Assembly: GCA_965371225.1 (NCBI GenBank)
Contig: CBDUXP010000011.1
Span: 1 to 64,000, forward strand
Source: CBDUXP01 sp965371225 [NCBI: uncultured bacterium]
GTDB taxonomy: Bacteria; Abyssobacteria; SURF-5; CBDUXP01
DNA length: 64,000 nt
Direction of reading: 5' to 3'
Shown here: positions 55,503-64,000 of the stretch, piece by piece
Numbering within the stretch: the first letter of the stretch is position 1
How the letters are laid out: each line of letters starts with the position of its first letter
The notes under the pieces: generated by a model
What the model saw: only the letters and a program-made list of their open reading frames with translations
Told to the model about the DNA's origin: nothing
Database searches by the model: none
Program-made: the position numbers and the translations under genes

Positions 55503-57542
55503 ATGGACGTAGTGGCATACGTGTTCGAGTTGGCGCAGGTGCACGCCGTGGCCGTCGTGCTGTTGGTCGTCGCTGTCGCGCTGGTCGAAGGCGCCATCCG
55601 CACCGCGTTAGCGAGCGGCGACTCCTGGGTGCTCACGGATATTTCCAACGTGGGCATCGCGTATCTCCTCGCCGCCCTGAGTACCCAGATTACCGAGGCG
55701 CACGTGGCGCTGGGGCAGACGGCTACGGTACCGGTCCTGGTGAGCGCGGTGGGCAGCGTGCTCACCATCCTGACGATCTGTCTGGCGTGCGCTGTGCGCC
55801 CGCAAGGCAGCTTCACCACGTTCGTCCGCACTACGCGCCGCGCCGAACTCCACTTGCTCCTGCCCGTCATCCTCGGGACCGTCGTCTTCGTCGCGGGGTT
55901 GGGCTATCCGCGCCTTGTCGACAATCCCGCCGTGTCCGTCTTCTTCGCGACCGTGAAGGGGGTACTGGGATTCCCGGTCGTGCGGTCCGCGCGGCAAGTG
56001 ATCGCATTGGCCTACCTCGCGGTGCTGGCCGCCGGCCTGGTGCTCCTCCTGCTGCGGGTTCCGGATCTCCTCGCCGGCCGGCGCGCGGAGGAGTGGAGCG
56101 GGGAGGAGCCGCCGGAAGCCGACGCGTCCAGCCCTGCCGCGCCGCGCCCCGCTTCTGCCGATGCGGCCCCCCCGGCGGATGTCCCGGTGCGGGAGCCGGC
56201 GGCGAGCGATTCCGCGCGTGAGGCGCGGCCCTACCCGTTCCACGATATGGACTCGGGGGCGCTGACGGAGACCTTCGGTGGCGGCGATGTGGCGCACGTG
56301 GAACGGCTCGCCCGGGAGGGGAACGCGCGGGCGCAGTTTCGGCTTGGCCACGCGTATGCCGTGGGCGCCGGGCGGCCGCAGAGCTTTGCCGACGCGGCGA
56401 AGTGGCACCTGCGCGCCGCGGAGCAGGGCCTGGCCGCGGCCCAGTTCAGCGCCGCGTGGTTCTACGGTGAGGGCCGCGGGGTGCCGCAAGATTTCGTGGC
56501 CGCGCACGTGTGGCTGAATCTGGCGGCCGCGCGGGGAAGTCGCCGCGCCGGGGCGGAACGCGCGCGCCTCGAATCCGTCATGACGGACTCCCAGGTCGCC
56601 GAAGCGCAGGGACTCGCCCGCGAACGGAGCAGTGCGCCGGCCCGCGCTCCCGTTCCCGCGCCGTCCCCCGCGCCGCCCGATCCGATGCTCGGCGAGACCG
56701 TGCAGGTGTCGTCCGCACCGGGCGGCGGCCGCGTCGAGGCGCTGCAGCGGTACCAGGTGGAGGAGCTGGTGGGGGAGGGGACCTTCAAGCGCGTGTACCG
56801 CGCGCGGGACACGGTGCTGGACCGGTTGGTGGCGCTGTCCGTGATCAAGACCAACATGATGGACGAGCCGGGCCAGAAGCGGCTGCAACGGGAAGTGCGG
56901 GCGCTGGCGCGGCTGGCGGATCATCCGCACATCGTGACGCTGTACGACATCGTGCAGGAGGGGGACCAGACGTACCTGGTGAGCCAGTACATGGCCGGGG
57001 GGGACTTGCGCGAATTGGTCAAGCGGGGGCCCGACGGCCTGCCCGTGGCGGAGGCGGTGCGCATCGGCGCCGAGGTGTGCCGCGCGCTGGCGCACGTGCA
57101 TGAGGCCGGCCTCCTGCACCGGGACGTGAAGCCGAGCAATGTGTGGCTGACCACCGACCGGCAGGCGAAACTGGGTGATTTCGGGCTGGCCACGAGCGCG
57201 GACGGGACGCGCATGACGCAGGCGGGGAGTCTCATCGGCTCCCTGGCGTTCATGTGCCCGGAGATTATTCAGGGGAAGGAGGCGGATGCCCGCAGCGACC
57301 TGTACTCGTTCGGCGCCATGTTCTACGAGATGCTGACGGGCCGCCTCCCCTTCACGGCCACGGACATTCCCGCCATGCTCACGCACCACCTGCAGACGGC
57401 GCCGGAGCCCCCCTCGCACCACAACGCCGCGCTGCCCGCCGCGCTGGACGCGCTCACCCTGCGGCTCCTGGCGAAAGCCCCGGACGACCGTCCGCCGGAC
57501 GCGATGGCCGTGGTAGAAGCGTTGCGCGAGGCCGCGCCGTAG
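55503..57542 (+). CDS. Membrane Ser/Thr protein kinase with Sel1 repeats
   Basis: 679 residues. Four membrane helices in the first 200 residues (AVAVVLLVVAVALVEGAI, LHLLLPVILGTVVFVAGLGY), then a Pro/Ala linker, two to three Sel1-type repeats at about 258-350 (GNARAQFRLGHAYAVGAGRP, GLAAAQFSAAWFYGEGRGVP), a second linker, and a complete Hanks-type kinase domain from about residue 420: Gly loop VGEGTFKRVYRA, Lys449 in LSVIK, catalytic Asp541 in HRDVKPSNV, Asp559 in DFGLAT, and MCPEII. The kinase is C-terminal, the reverse of the usual bacterial order. ATG 55503 has GGAG nine bases before it; GTG 55470 is possible. The membrane part may be the sensor. Targets unknown; the STAS protein upstream is a candidate. 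Confidence 0.9.
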   Translation: MDVVAYVFELAQVHAVAVVLLVVAVALVEGAIRTALASGDSWVLTDISNVGIAYLLAALSTQITEAHVALGQTATVPVLVSAVGSVLTILTICLACAVRPQGSFTTFVRTTRRAELHLLLPVILGTVVFVAGLGYPRLVDNPAVSVFFATVKGVLGFPVVRSARQVIALAYLAVLAAGLVLLLLRVPDLLAGRRAEEWSGEEPPEADASSPAAPRPASADAAPPADVPVREPAASDSAREARPYPFHDMDSGALTETFGGGDVAHVERLAREGNARAQFRLGHAYAVGAGRPQSFADAAKWHLRAAEQGLAAAQFSAAWFYGEGRGVPQDFVAAHVWLNLAAARGSRRAGAERARLESVMTDSQVAEAQGLARERSSAPARAPVPAPSPAPPDPMLGETVQVSSAPGGGRVEALQRYQVEELVGEGTFKRVYRARDTVLDRLVALSVIKTNMMDEPGQKRLQREVRALARLADHPHIVTLYDIVQEGDQTYLVSQYMAGGDLRELVKRGPDGLPVAEAVRIGAEVCRALAHVHEAGLLHRDVKPSNVWLTTDRQAKLGDFGLATSADGTRMTQAGSLIGSLAFMCPEIIQGKEADARSDLYSFGAMFYEMLTGRLPFTATDIPAMLTHHLQTAPEPPSHHNAALPAALDALTLRLLAKAPDDRPPDAMAVVEALREAAP

Positions 57543-57560
57543 CGGACCGCGCCGGGACGG

Positions 57561-57980
57561 TTAGGCGGCGCCGTTGGGGCCGTAATACTCGACGATGTTC
57601 TTGGGCGTCTCGTAGAGCTTGATGCGGTGCAGCACGGCCGGGCTCATGTGCGGCGCGAGCGCGTCCCAAATGAACAGCGCGATGTTCTCCGCGCTCGGCA
57701 CGGCGGCGGCGAAGTGCGGCACATCCACGTTCAGGAACGTGTGGTCCAGTTGCGCGAGCACGTGCTCCTCGACGACGGCCTTGAGCACCGCGATGTCCAG
57801 CACGTACTGCGATTCCGGGTCCGGCTCGCCCTTGACGGTCACCTCGAGCTGATAGTTATGGCCGTGCCCGGCGGGGTTGTTGCACTTGCCGTACAGCTCG
57901 CGGTTGCGCTCGTCGGACAGGGCCGGATTGTGGATCCGGTGGGCGGCGGAGAAATCGAACGTGCGCGTCAGGTAGAGCAT
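57561..57980 (-). CDS. queD: 6-carboxytetrahydropterin synthase / 6-pyruvoyltetrahydropterin synthase-like
   Basis: 139 residues, usual length. Zinc ligands His14 (FDFSAAHRI), His39 and His41 (NPAGHGHNY), and catalytic Cys33 (YGKCNN). The protein converts dihydroneopterin triphosphate to a 6-substituted tetrahydropterin, in bacteria mostly for queuosine and other 7-deazapurines. folE, which makes the substrate, lies in the same direction at 58569-59180, with a zinc-ribbon membrane protein gene between them. The other queuosine genes (queC, queE, queF) are not in the window. A strong hairpin precedes the gene (57993-58012). Confidence 0.92.
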   Translation of the reverse strand: MLYLTRTFDFSAAHRIHNPALSDERNRELYGKCNNPAGHGHNYQLEVTVKGEPDPESQYVLDIAVLKAVVEEHVLAQLDHTFLNVDVPHFAAAVPSAENIALFIWDALAPHMSPAVLHRIKLYETPKNIVEYYGPNGAA

Positions 57981-57992
57981 GCGTGGTATCCC

Positions 57993-58012
57993 GGGGCCCG
58001 GTGCCGGGCCCC
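57993..58012 (-). terminator. GGGGCCCGG hairpin between the zinc-ribbon gene and queD
   Basis: GGGGCCCGG and CCGGGCCCC pair perfectly around a 2-base centre, 12 bases upstream of queD. There is no U-tract; it could attenuate read-through or set a processing point. Confidence 0.4.
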
Positions 58013-58050
58013 CCTATCATGCCAGCCCCGGGACATGGCCGCCAGGGGCC

Positions 58051-58548
58051 TCAGCCGTCGCCCGGTGGCGGCACGAGCAGCGCGCGCCCGGCGAAATAGA
58101 GCCCCGCGCCCATGGGCCCGGCCCAGAGCAGTTGTTTGCCGAGCGTGATGGCCGCGCCGCCCAGCCCATCCTGCAGGGTGCTGAGCACCGCGAGCGCCAG
58201 GAAGCCGAGCAAGACTAGGGTGCCGACCTGCAGCACGTGCTCGTGGAAGAGCCGTAGCACGTAGGTGTGCGCCTCGGCGGGCGTCAGGTACTGTTCGGTG
58301 CGCTTCTGCCGGCGCACTACCTGCGGCGCATACAAGGGCACGCGCAGGCGGATGTGCCCGATCTTGGACGAGTCCCACGCGCCCTCGGGCATGGAGGCGG
58401 GCTCCCCGGCGGTGGCGGGCGGGACCGTCACCGCCTGCCCGCAGCCGGGGCAGCGGCCGGTGTGGCCCGCGCGGTCGCCGGCGACGCGGATCGACCGGCC
58501 ACAGGCCGCGCACGCAAACGTGATGGACTCGAAGGCGGCGTGCGGCAT
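58051..58548 (-). CDS. Zinc-ribbon protein with two membrane helices, 165 aa
   Basis: Residues 12-45 form a zinc ribbon (CAACGRSIRVAGDRAGHTGR, then CPGCGQAVTVP), a linker with LTPAEAHTYVLRLFHEH, then two membrane helices (VGTLVLLGFLALAVL and LLWAGPMGAGLYFAGRALL). Proteins of this build occur in many environmental bacteria without known role. ATG 58548 starts just before the ribbon. It sits between folE and queD on the same strand with short gaps, so it is probably part of their transcript, although a pterin role is not evident. Confidence 0.7.
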   Translation of the reverse strand: MPHAAFESITFACAACGRSIRVAGDRAGHTGRCPGCGQAVTVPPATAGEPASMPEGAWDSSKIGHIRLRVPLYAPQVVRRQKRTEQYLTPAEAHTYVLRLFHEHVLQVGTLVLLGFLALAVLSTLQDGLGGAAITLGKQLLWAGPMGAGLYFAGRALLVPPPGDG

Positions 58549-58568
58549 CCCGGTGCGCGCGACGGGGG

Positions 58569-59180
58569 CTAGCGCAGCAGGCCGAGGAATTCGGAGCGGG
58601 ACTTGTCGTCGTCACGGAATTCGCCGAGCATGCAACTGGTGGCGCTGACGGAATCCTGCTTCTCCACGCCGCGCATCATCATGCAGAAGTGGTGCGCTTC
58701 GAGAATGACGCCGACGCCGCGCGGCTGCACCGCCTGTTCCACCGCCGCGGCGATCTGGATGGTCATGCGTTCCTGCACCTGGAGGCGGCGCGCGAAGAGG
58801 TCCACGAGCCGGGGAATCTTCGACAGGCCGATGATGCGCCCGTCGCTGATGTAGCCCACGTGCGCCCGGCCGAAGAACGGCAGCATGTGGTGTTCGCACA
58901 TGGAGTAGAACTCGATGTCCTTGACCACGATCATCTCCGCGCCCGGCTCGTCGAAGATGGCGCCGTTCACCATCTCCTCGACCGTTTGCGCGTACCCCTG
59001 GGTGAGGAACCGCAGCGCCTTCTCCACGCGCTGCGGCGTTTTGCGCAGGCCGTCGCGCGCCGGGTCCTCGCCCAGGTGCTGCAGCAAGTCATGGATCAGC
59101 GGCACGATGGGACTGGGCTCAGCTCCCTCGGCGGGGTCCTCGGCCTTGAGGACATCGACTCCTCGATACACCGTCGTCAT
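58569..59180 (-). CDS. folE: GTP cyclohydrolase I (type IA)
   Basis: 203 residues, normal length. Zinc ligands Cys95 and His98 ([20 protein letters not shown]) and Cys166 ([12 protein letters not shown]); [20 protein letters not shown] and the C-terminal [13 protein letters not shown] complete the active site. It converts GTP to dihydroneopterin triphosphate for folate and 7-deazaguanine synthesis; the decamer acts in the cytoplasm. ATG 59180 has AGGAGA about 12 bases upstream. First gene of a likely folE - zinc ribbon - queD operon. Divergent from the MocR gene. Confidence 0.96.
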   Translation of the reverse strand: MTTVYRGVDVLKAEDPAEGAEPSPIVPLIHDLLQHLGEDPARDGLRKTPQRVEKALRFLTQGYAQTVEEMVNGAIFDEPGAEMIVVKDIEFYSMCEHHMLPFFGRAHVGYISDGRIIGLSKIPRLVDLFARRLQVQERMTIQIAAAVEQAVQPRGVGVILEAHHFCMMMRGVEKQDSVSATSCMLGEFRDDDKSRSEFLGLLR

Positions 59181-59322
59181 GGAATTCCGTATCTCCTGCC
59201 GGGGCGGGTGGGGCGCCCGCCCAGGTCCGAGCGTATTCTATCGCGTGCCCGGACCCCCTGCTACCGGCGTACGCGGGGGGCTGGATGGGATCGCCCGCGG
59301 GGAGGGATTAAGGTAACGGACC

Positions 59323-60792
59323 ATGCTAGTCACGCTGGACGGCTCGGGGCCGCTCTATCAGCAACTGTACGCCGCGCTGCGCAGCGCCATCCTGGAGGGG
59401 CGGCTGAAACCCGGCGCCCGCCTGCCGTCCACCCGCACCCTCGCCCGGGACGCCGGGGTCTCCCGCAACACCGCCCTGCTGGCCTACGATCAATTGCTCG
59501 CGGAGGGGTACGCCGTGGGGAAGCGCGGCTCGGGCACCTACGTGGCCGCGGAGCTGCCGGAGTCTCAACTGGCGGCGCGCCGCACGGCGTCGGCGGACCC
59601 ACGAGCGGGCGCCGCCTCGCCCCGCCTCTCCGAGTACGGTCGCCGGCTGGTGGACGGCCCCGACTTCCGGCTGGAACGGCCGGCCGTGGATCGCAAACGG
59701 GTGTACTTCGACTTTCGGTATGGCGAACCGGCCGTCGGCGAATTTCCGCAGGACACCTGGCGGCGGCTGCTGTTGCGGCGAACGCGGTCCGCCTCCCAGC
59801 GGTCGCTCGCCTACGGGCCCCCGGCCGGATGCCCGGCGCTGCGGGAGGCGATCGCCGATTACCTGAGGCGGGCCCGCGCCGTGAAGTGCACGGCGGACCA
59901 GGTGATCGTCGTCAGCGGCTCGCAGCAGGCGCTGGACCTGTGCGCCCGCGTGCTCCTCGATGCGGGGGACCGGGTGCTGCTGGAGGATCCGACGTACCAG
60001 GGCGCGCGCAATGTGTTCCTGGCCGCCGGCGCGTCGCTGGTGACGCTCCCCGTGGACGGCGATGGATTGGACGTGTCGCAACTCGCGCGCGCGGCGCGCC
60101 AGGTGCGCCTCGCCTACGTGACACCGTCGCACCAGTTTCCCGCCGGCGCGATCCTGGCCTTGCCGCGGCGCCTGGCCCTCCTCGCGTGGGCGCAGCAGAC
60201 GGGGGCGTATCTGTTGGAGGACGATTACGACAGCGAGTTCCGGTACGACGGCCGACCGGTCGAGTCGATGCAGGGCCTCGATACCGCCGGCCGCGTTATT
60301 TATATCGGCACGGTTTCGAAAGTGTTGTTCCCCGCACTGCGGATCGGGTATCTGGTGTTGCCCGATGCGCTGGTAGAACCGTTTACGACGGCAAAATGGT
60401 TGACGGACCGGGGCAGCGCGACGCTCGAACAGGAGGCGCTGGCGGACTTCATTTCGGGTGGGCATTTCGAGCGCCACTTGCGCCGGTCGCGGACGCGCAA
60501 TGCGGAGCGCCGCGCGGTGCTGCTGGACGCGCTGCAGACCCACCTCGGGGACCGCGCGGCCGTGATGGGCGCGAACGCGGGCATCCACCTCGTCCTCTGG
60601 TTCCCGGCCATTCCCGCCGCCGGGGAGGCGGCGCTGATCCAGCGCGCGGCGGCCGCCGGGGTGGGCGTGTACCCCATCGCCCCGTACTTTGCGGCACCGC
60701 CGCAGCCCGCGGGGTTGCTTCTGGGCTACGCCGCGCTGGACACGGCCGGCATTCGCGAAGGGATCGCCCGGCTCGCCACAGTGGTGGACTGA
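59323..60792 (+). CDS. MocR/PdxR-family regulator (GntR HTH plus aminotransferase-like domain)
   Basis: 489 residues. N-terminal winged helix of the GntR type (PLYQQLYAALRSAILEGRLK, LPSTRTLARDAGVSRNTA, GYAVGKRGSGTYV), a linker to about residue 120, then a fold-type I aminotransferase domain (AYGPPAGCPALREAIADYLR, VIVVSGSQQALDLCARVLL, LEDDYDSEFRYDGRPV) with PLP-binding Lys333 in GTVSKVLFPALRIGY. Such regulators respond to PLP, often controlling vitamin B6 or GABA genes. There are no pdx genes near it; the divergent folE operon is the closest possible target. ATG 59323 is preceded by TAAGGT eight bases upstream. Confidence 0.93.
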   Translation: MLVTLDGSGPLYQQLYAALRSAILEGRLKPGARLPSTRTLARDAGVSRNTALLAYDQLLAEGYAVGKRGSGTYVAAELPESQLAARRTASADPRAGAASPRLSEYGRRLVDGPDFRLERPAVDRKRVYFDFRYGEPAVGEFPQDTWRRLLLRRTRSASQRSLAYGPPAGCPALREAIADYLRRARAVKCTADQVIVVSGSQQALDLCARVLLDAGDRVLLEDPTYQGARNVFLAAGASLVTLPVDGDGLDVSQLARAARQVRLAYVTPSHQFPAGAILALPRRLALLAWAQQTGAYLLEDDYDSEFRYDGRPVESMQGLDTAGRVIYIGTVSKVLFPALRIGYLVLPDALVEPFTTAKWLTDRGSATLEQEALADFISGGHFERHLRRSRTRNAERRAVLLDALQTHLGDRAAVMGANAGIHLVLWFPAIPAAGEAALIQRAAAAGVGVYPIAPYFAAPPQPAGLLLGYAALDTAGIREGIARLATVVD

Positions 60793-60807
60793 GCCCGCGG
60801 CCGGGGC

Positions 60808-63800
60808 CTAAACCGAATCGGATTGGGGTTGCAGGCCGGCGCGCACGCACCCCAGCAGCGCGGCCGAGCGATACGGTTTTTGGAGAAACCCGTTCAACCC
60901 CTGGTCGGCGAAGCGGTCCATCGCCTCCTGTTCGGAGTAGCCCGTGGTCAGAATGACGGGCAGGTCCCGGCGGCGTTGGCGGAGGTGCTGGAGCGTTTCG
61001 TGGCCGCTCATGCGCGGCATCGTCATGTCGAGCACCACCGCCGCGATCTCGTCGGCATGTTCGGCAAACACCTCCAACGCCTCGACTCCGTCGCGGGCCG
61101 TGACCACGGCAAACCCGCCCCGCTCCAGAATCCGCTGGGCCACGGTCACCACGTTGGGGTCATCGTCCACCACCAGGATGGTGCCCGAACAGGGTTCGCC
61201 GCCGGAGTCCTGCGCCGGCTTGGCCCGGGTGGGGACGGGGACAGTCGAGGCCGGTAGGTAGACCGTGAACGTGGTGCCTTCTCCCGGCAGGCTCTCGACG
61301 GTTATCCCCCCGTGGTGGCTGCGCACGATGCCGAGCACCCCCGCCAAGCCCAGCCCGCGCCCGGCGAACTTTGTGGTGAAGAAGGGATCGAACATGCGGG
61401 CCTGCGTCTCCGCGTCCATCCCGCAGCCTGTGTCTTGCACCTGGAGGTACGCGTAGGAGCCGTCCCCCAGCGGCTCCCCGTGGAGCGGGATGGGGCCTGC
61501 CGCCACCTCCGCCGCCGAACGCACGCCCGTGCGCACCCCCACCACCCCGTCCACGTCGCCGATGGCATCAGAGGCGTTGATCACCAGGTTCATCACAATC
61601 TGGCGCACCTGCGAGGCATCCGCTTCCACCGCGGGCAGGTCCCGCGCCAGGTCGAACTGGACGAGCACGTTCTTGGAGATGGACACGTCCAGCAGGTGGG
61701 TCATTTCCTCGACCATCTCGCTCAGGTCGATGGGCTCGACCACGAACCGGCCCTTGCCCGCATAGGCCAGCAGTTGCCGGGTCAAATCGCTCGCCCGTTC
61801 CGCGGCCGTTTCAATCCCCTCCAAGTAGCGGCGCACAGGGGCCTTGGCGCCCACCTCGCCCAGGGCGAGCCCCGCATTGCCCATGACCGAAACCAGCAGG
61901 TTGTTGAAGTCGTGCGCGATGCCGCCGGCCAGCACCCCCAGGCTCTCCAGCTTCTGCGCGTGCAGCAGCGCGGCCTCGGCGTGCCGGTATTCCGTGACGT
62001 CTTCCACGATCGCTTGGCAGCCGGTGACCGCCCCCGCCCGATCGAAGGTGGGGGCCAGGTGGAACCGGAGTTCCAGCGCCTTGCCCCAGGCCGACACATA
62101 ACTCACCTCCGCATGCTGCCGCTCCCCAGAGCGCATGCACCGGCCGACCACGTCCGCGACCCCGGCCTCGATGAGGGGGGGAAACTCCAGCAGGTTGATG
62201 GCCAGCGTCGCCTCGACCGATGGGGAACCCATCATCTCGACCACGTTCTCGTTTGCCGTCAGGATCTTGCCCGTGAGGTCGCACGCGATCACGCCGAGCG
62301 GCGCATCCTGCACCAGCCGCCGGTAGCGGACCTCACTCTCCAGCAGGGCGAGGCGGGCGTCCTCCCGATCCATGGCGCCCGCGAGACTCGCCGCGATCGC
62401 ACCCAGAATCGAAATCTCCTCTTCCGTCCACTCCCGCGCGGTGCGGCAATCGTCAAACCCGATCGAGCCCCACGGGCGGTGGTGGAGGAAGATGGGGACC
62501 AAGAGGCGCGACTGCATGTTGAACGGGCCCAGGCGTTGCAGCTCTGGCGGGAGGTCGGCGAACCGGACGTGCGTGACCTCCCCGCGTTGCAACTGCTCGT
62601 ACCAGCTCAGCAGGAGGGGATGGTCGATGGGGATCGCTTGGACCTGCCCATCGGTCGAGAGGGCCGGCACGCGCTCGTGCTGCCACGAGTACCGCTCGGA
62701 GAACAGGGGAGCCCCGGTCTCCGGATGCCGGTGCGTCTCCACCAGGTACACGCGATCCACGTCGCACGCGCGGCCCAAAGCTTCCATGGCTTGGCGGATG
62801 GCCGCGGCGTGGTCGGGGGTGGTCAGGAGGAGATTCGTGGCATCGGCTACGCCGCGCAGGAGGTCGCGCTGGTGCTGCAGTTGGGCCGCGGCCGCTCGGC
62901 GCTGCGAAATGTCGCGGGCGAACGCGAGGCACCGGAGTTCCCCGTCCACCGTGATGAGGCTCAGCGTGAGGTCAATGGCAATCTCGCTGCCGTCGCGATC
63001 GAGCAGCTCCGTCTCGATCGTCCGCCCAATCGGGTCGGAGGAACCGAGCCGGTGCACTTCCTCCAACACCTCGGCCGCCCGCTCCCGGAGTTCGGGGGGG
63101 AGGAGGCGTTCTATCAGCGAGTGTCCCACCACCTCCTCAGCCGGCCAGCCGAAGATGCGTGCGGCGGCCGCATTCCAGGATCGCCCAATCCCCCGCGTGT
63201 CAAACGTGAACACCGCATCCTGCGCGCCCTCGAAGATGGCCCGGTAGGTCCGCTCGCTGTGCTCCCGGGCGCGCTCGGCCGCCATCTGTTGCGTCACGTC
63301 CCGCAGCCGCAGGCTGAACACCCGCGCGCCCCGGTTGTGGGCTGGGAGCGGCGTGGCGGCGAGGCGCAGGCAGCGGTCGTCGTCGTCCCGGAGCTGGTAG
63401 AAGTGCTCCTGATGGCGGCGGCTGTGAGCGGTCATGAGCTGCTGGAGCGCCTGGGGTTCCAGCGGTTCGTGGGTGCCGGACTCCGGGGTCAGCCGCGTGG
63501 CCAGCAAGGCGAAGAGATTGGCCCCGGGATACAGGTTCCGCGGACCCAGCAGGTCCTGCGCGGCCGGGTTCACGTACAGCACGTGGCCCGTGGCATCCAT
63601 CAGCACCACCCCGTCCGGATCGTGCCGGGTAATCTCCTCCAGCGCCACGGGCAGCGCGCCGAAGATACCGGAGCGGTACATGGCCACCACGAACATGCCC
63701 GTCGTCACCGCGAGCGCGATGCTCGTGGGATCGAAGCGCGGGTCGGGCCACAGTAAATAGCCCACGTTGGCCGCCAGGGTCAGACCCATGGCTAGCATCA

Positions 63801-64000
63801 TGAGGGTGACGTGGGTCGTGGGCCCCTCGCCCTTCAGGCGGCGCCGCAGCCACCAATACACCCCCAGGATGCCCAGGTTGAGCGCGTAGGCCCAGACCAC
63901 CATGAGCCAGAACATCCAGTGAAATTCGCTGCGCGCGCTGCCCGCCTGGGCCGTCAGGAACTGGCCGTGCCAGGGCGTGGTGACCATCGCGACCCAGAAG
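60808..64000 (-). CDS. Hybrid sensor histidine kinase, 5' end beyond the window
   Basis: At least 1063 residues; the frame continues through the right edge (FWVA precedes the ATG at 63987), so the true start is outside. Visible order, counted from that ATG: remaining part of an N-terminal multi-helix membrane sensor (WMFWLMVVWAYALNLGILGV and further helices to about residue 115), PAS domain about 120-235, PAS about 245-365 (NAAAARIFGWPAEEVVG), GAF about 375-540, PAS about 560-680, HisKA with phospho-His692 (GIAHDFNNLL), HATPase_c (GCGMDAETQARMFDPF, GRGLGLAGVLGI) and a C-terminal receiver (ILVVDDDPN, phospho-acceptor Asp987 in VVLDMTMPRM, LQKPYRS). A phosphorelay kinase with no separate output in the window. 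It converges on the MocR gene. Confidence 0.93.
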   Translation of the reverse strand, partial: FWVAMVTTPWHGQFLTAQAGSARSEFHWMFWLMVVWAYALNLGILGVYWWLRRRLKGEGPTTHVTLMMLAMGLTLAANVGYLLWPDPRFDPTSIALAVTTGMFVVAMYRSGIFGALPVALEEITRHDPDGVVLMDATGHVLYVNPAAQDLLGPRNLYPGANLFALLATRLTPESGTHEPLEPQALQQLMTAHSRRHQEHFYQLRDDDDRCLRLAATPLPAHNRGARVFSLRLRDVTQQMAAERAREHSERTYRAIFEGAQDAVFTFDTRGIGRSWNAAAARIFGWPAEEVVGHSLIERLLPPELRERAAEVLEEVHRLGSSDPIGRTIETELLDRDGSEIAIDLTLSLITVDGELRCLAFARDISQRRAAAAQLQHQRDLLRGVADATNLLLTTPDHAAAIRQAMEALGRACDVDRVYLVETHRHPETGAPLFSERYSWQHERVPALSTDGQVQAIPIDHPLLLSWYEQLQRGEVTHVRFADLPPELQRLGPFNMQSRLLVPIFLHHRPWGSIGFDDCRTAREWTEEEISILGAIAASLAGAMDREDARLALLESEVRYRRLVQDAPLGVIACDLTGKILTANENVVEMMGSPSVEATLAINLLEFPPLIEAGVADVVGRCMRSGERQHAEVSYVSAWGKALELRFHLAPTFDRAGAVTGCQAIVEDVTEYRHAEAALLHAQKLESLGVLAGGIAHDFNNLLVSVMGNAGLALGEVGAKAPVRRYLEGIETAAERASDLTRQLLAYAGKGRFVVEPIDLSEMVEEMTHLLDVSISKNVLVQFDLARDLPAVEADASQVRQIVMNLVINASDAIGDVDGVVGVRTGVRSAAEVAAGPIPLHGEPLGDGSYAYLQVQDTGCGMDAETQARMFDPFFTTKFAGRGLGLAGVLGIVRSHHGGITVESLPGEGTTFTVYLPASTVPVPTRAKPAQDSGGEPCSGTILVVDDDPNVVTVAQRILERGGFAVVTARDGVEALEVFAEHADEIAAVVLDMTMPRMSGHETLQHLRQRRRDLPVILTTGYSEQEAMDRFADQGLNGFLQKPYRSAALLGCVRAGLQPQSDSV

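Noticed and set aside
1-64000. CRISPR array, tRNA/rRNA genes, insertion sequences, integrase or phage genes
   Set aside because: None were recognised: no regularly spaced repeats, no tRNA-like cloverleaf, no transposase or integrase motifs on either strand. A short tRNA could still be missed by eye.

Overview
This window is a GC-rich chromosomal stretch from a bacterium with a Gram-negative-type envelope. It carries several lipoprotein and signal-peptide genes, an alginate-type MBOAT O-acyltransferase with periplasmic SGNH partners, and many large polytopic glycosyltransferase-like proteins. No rRNA, tRNA, insertion sequence, CRISPR array or phage gene was recognised. The phylum cannot be fixed from sequence alone. 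Large cyclase-like AAA/TPR proteins, TPR-fused GT-C proteins, secreted ankyrin proteins and dispersed palindromic repeats fit an environmental, large-genome lineage. Genes are dense, often overlap by 4-8 bases, and run on both strands. Several lack a Shine-Dalgarno sequence but have a TANNNT-type -10 box 6-9 bases before the start codon, which suggests common leaderless transcription.

Layout. 0-2.7 kb: the C-terminal part of an AAA/TPR protein (a relative of the full-length cyclase at 41-44.5 kb) followed by a cyclic-nucleotide-binding protein. 2.8-6.8 kb: two tandem exported ankyrin-repeat proteins. 6.9-14.7 kb: CoA-transferase, an AT-richer (probably acquired) membrane-anchored repeat protein, a small lipoprotein, a repeat-rich gap, a TetR/diiron/acyl-CoA dehydrogenase operon, an HhH-GPD DNA glycosylase and a small membrane protein. 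15.2-30.2 kb: an envelope-glycan island. It holds MBOAT acyltransferase, SGNH esterase/transferase, a polytopic protein and a duplicated SGNH gene; then a convergent methyltransferase/GT-C pair; then three overlapping GT-C/TPR genes ending in a cobalamin adenosyltransferase. 30.2-40.8 kb: cold-shock protein with a long structured leader, YhhN-family membrane protein, methyltransferase, PPOX and glyoxalase enzymes, a globin-coupled diguanylate cyclase, aminopeptidase P, dienelactone hydrolase, and a GT87-like protein. 41-51 kb: class III cyclase-AAA-TPR regulator, alpha/beta hydrolase, RDD protein, PPOX protein, transglutaminase-like lipoprotein, glyoxalase, DUF362 protein. 51-64 kb: a divergent pair of GT-C-like proteins, STAS protein, membrane Ser/Thr kinase with Sel1 repeats, folE/queD pterin genes, a MocR-type regulator and a hybrid sensor kinase that runs off the right edge.

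How the parts fit. Two themes dominate. The first is envelope glycan or glycoprotein synthesis: eight large polytopic sugar-transferase-like proteins plus an O-acylation module. The second is signalling: class III cyclase and cNMP receptor, c-di-GMP synthesis under a haem-globin sensor, Ser/Thr kinase, anti-anti-sigma-like STAS protein, and hybrid histidine kinase. The most unusual unit is the 15.2-20.9 kb MBOAT/SGNH island. There a tandem duplication left two SGNH paralogues of identical length, and a short relic of the MBOAT 3' end in front of the second copy.
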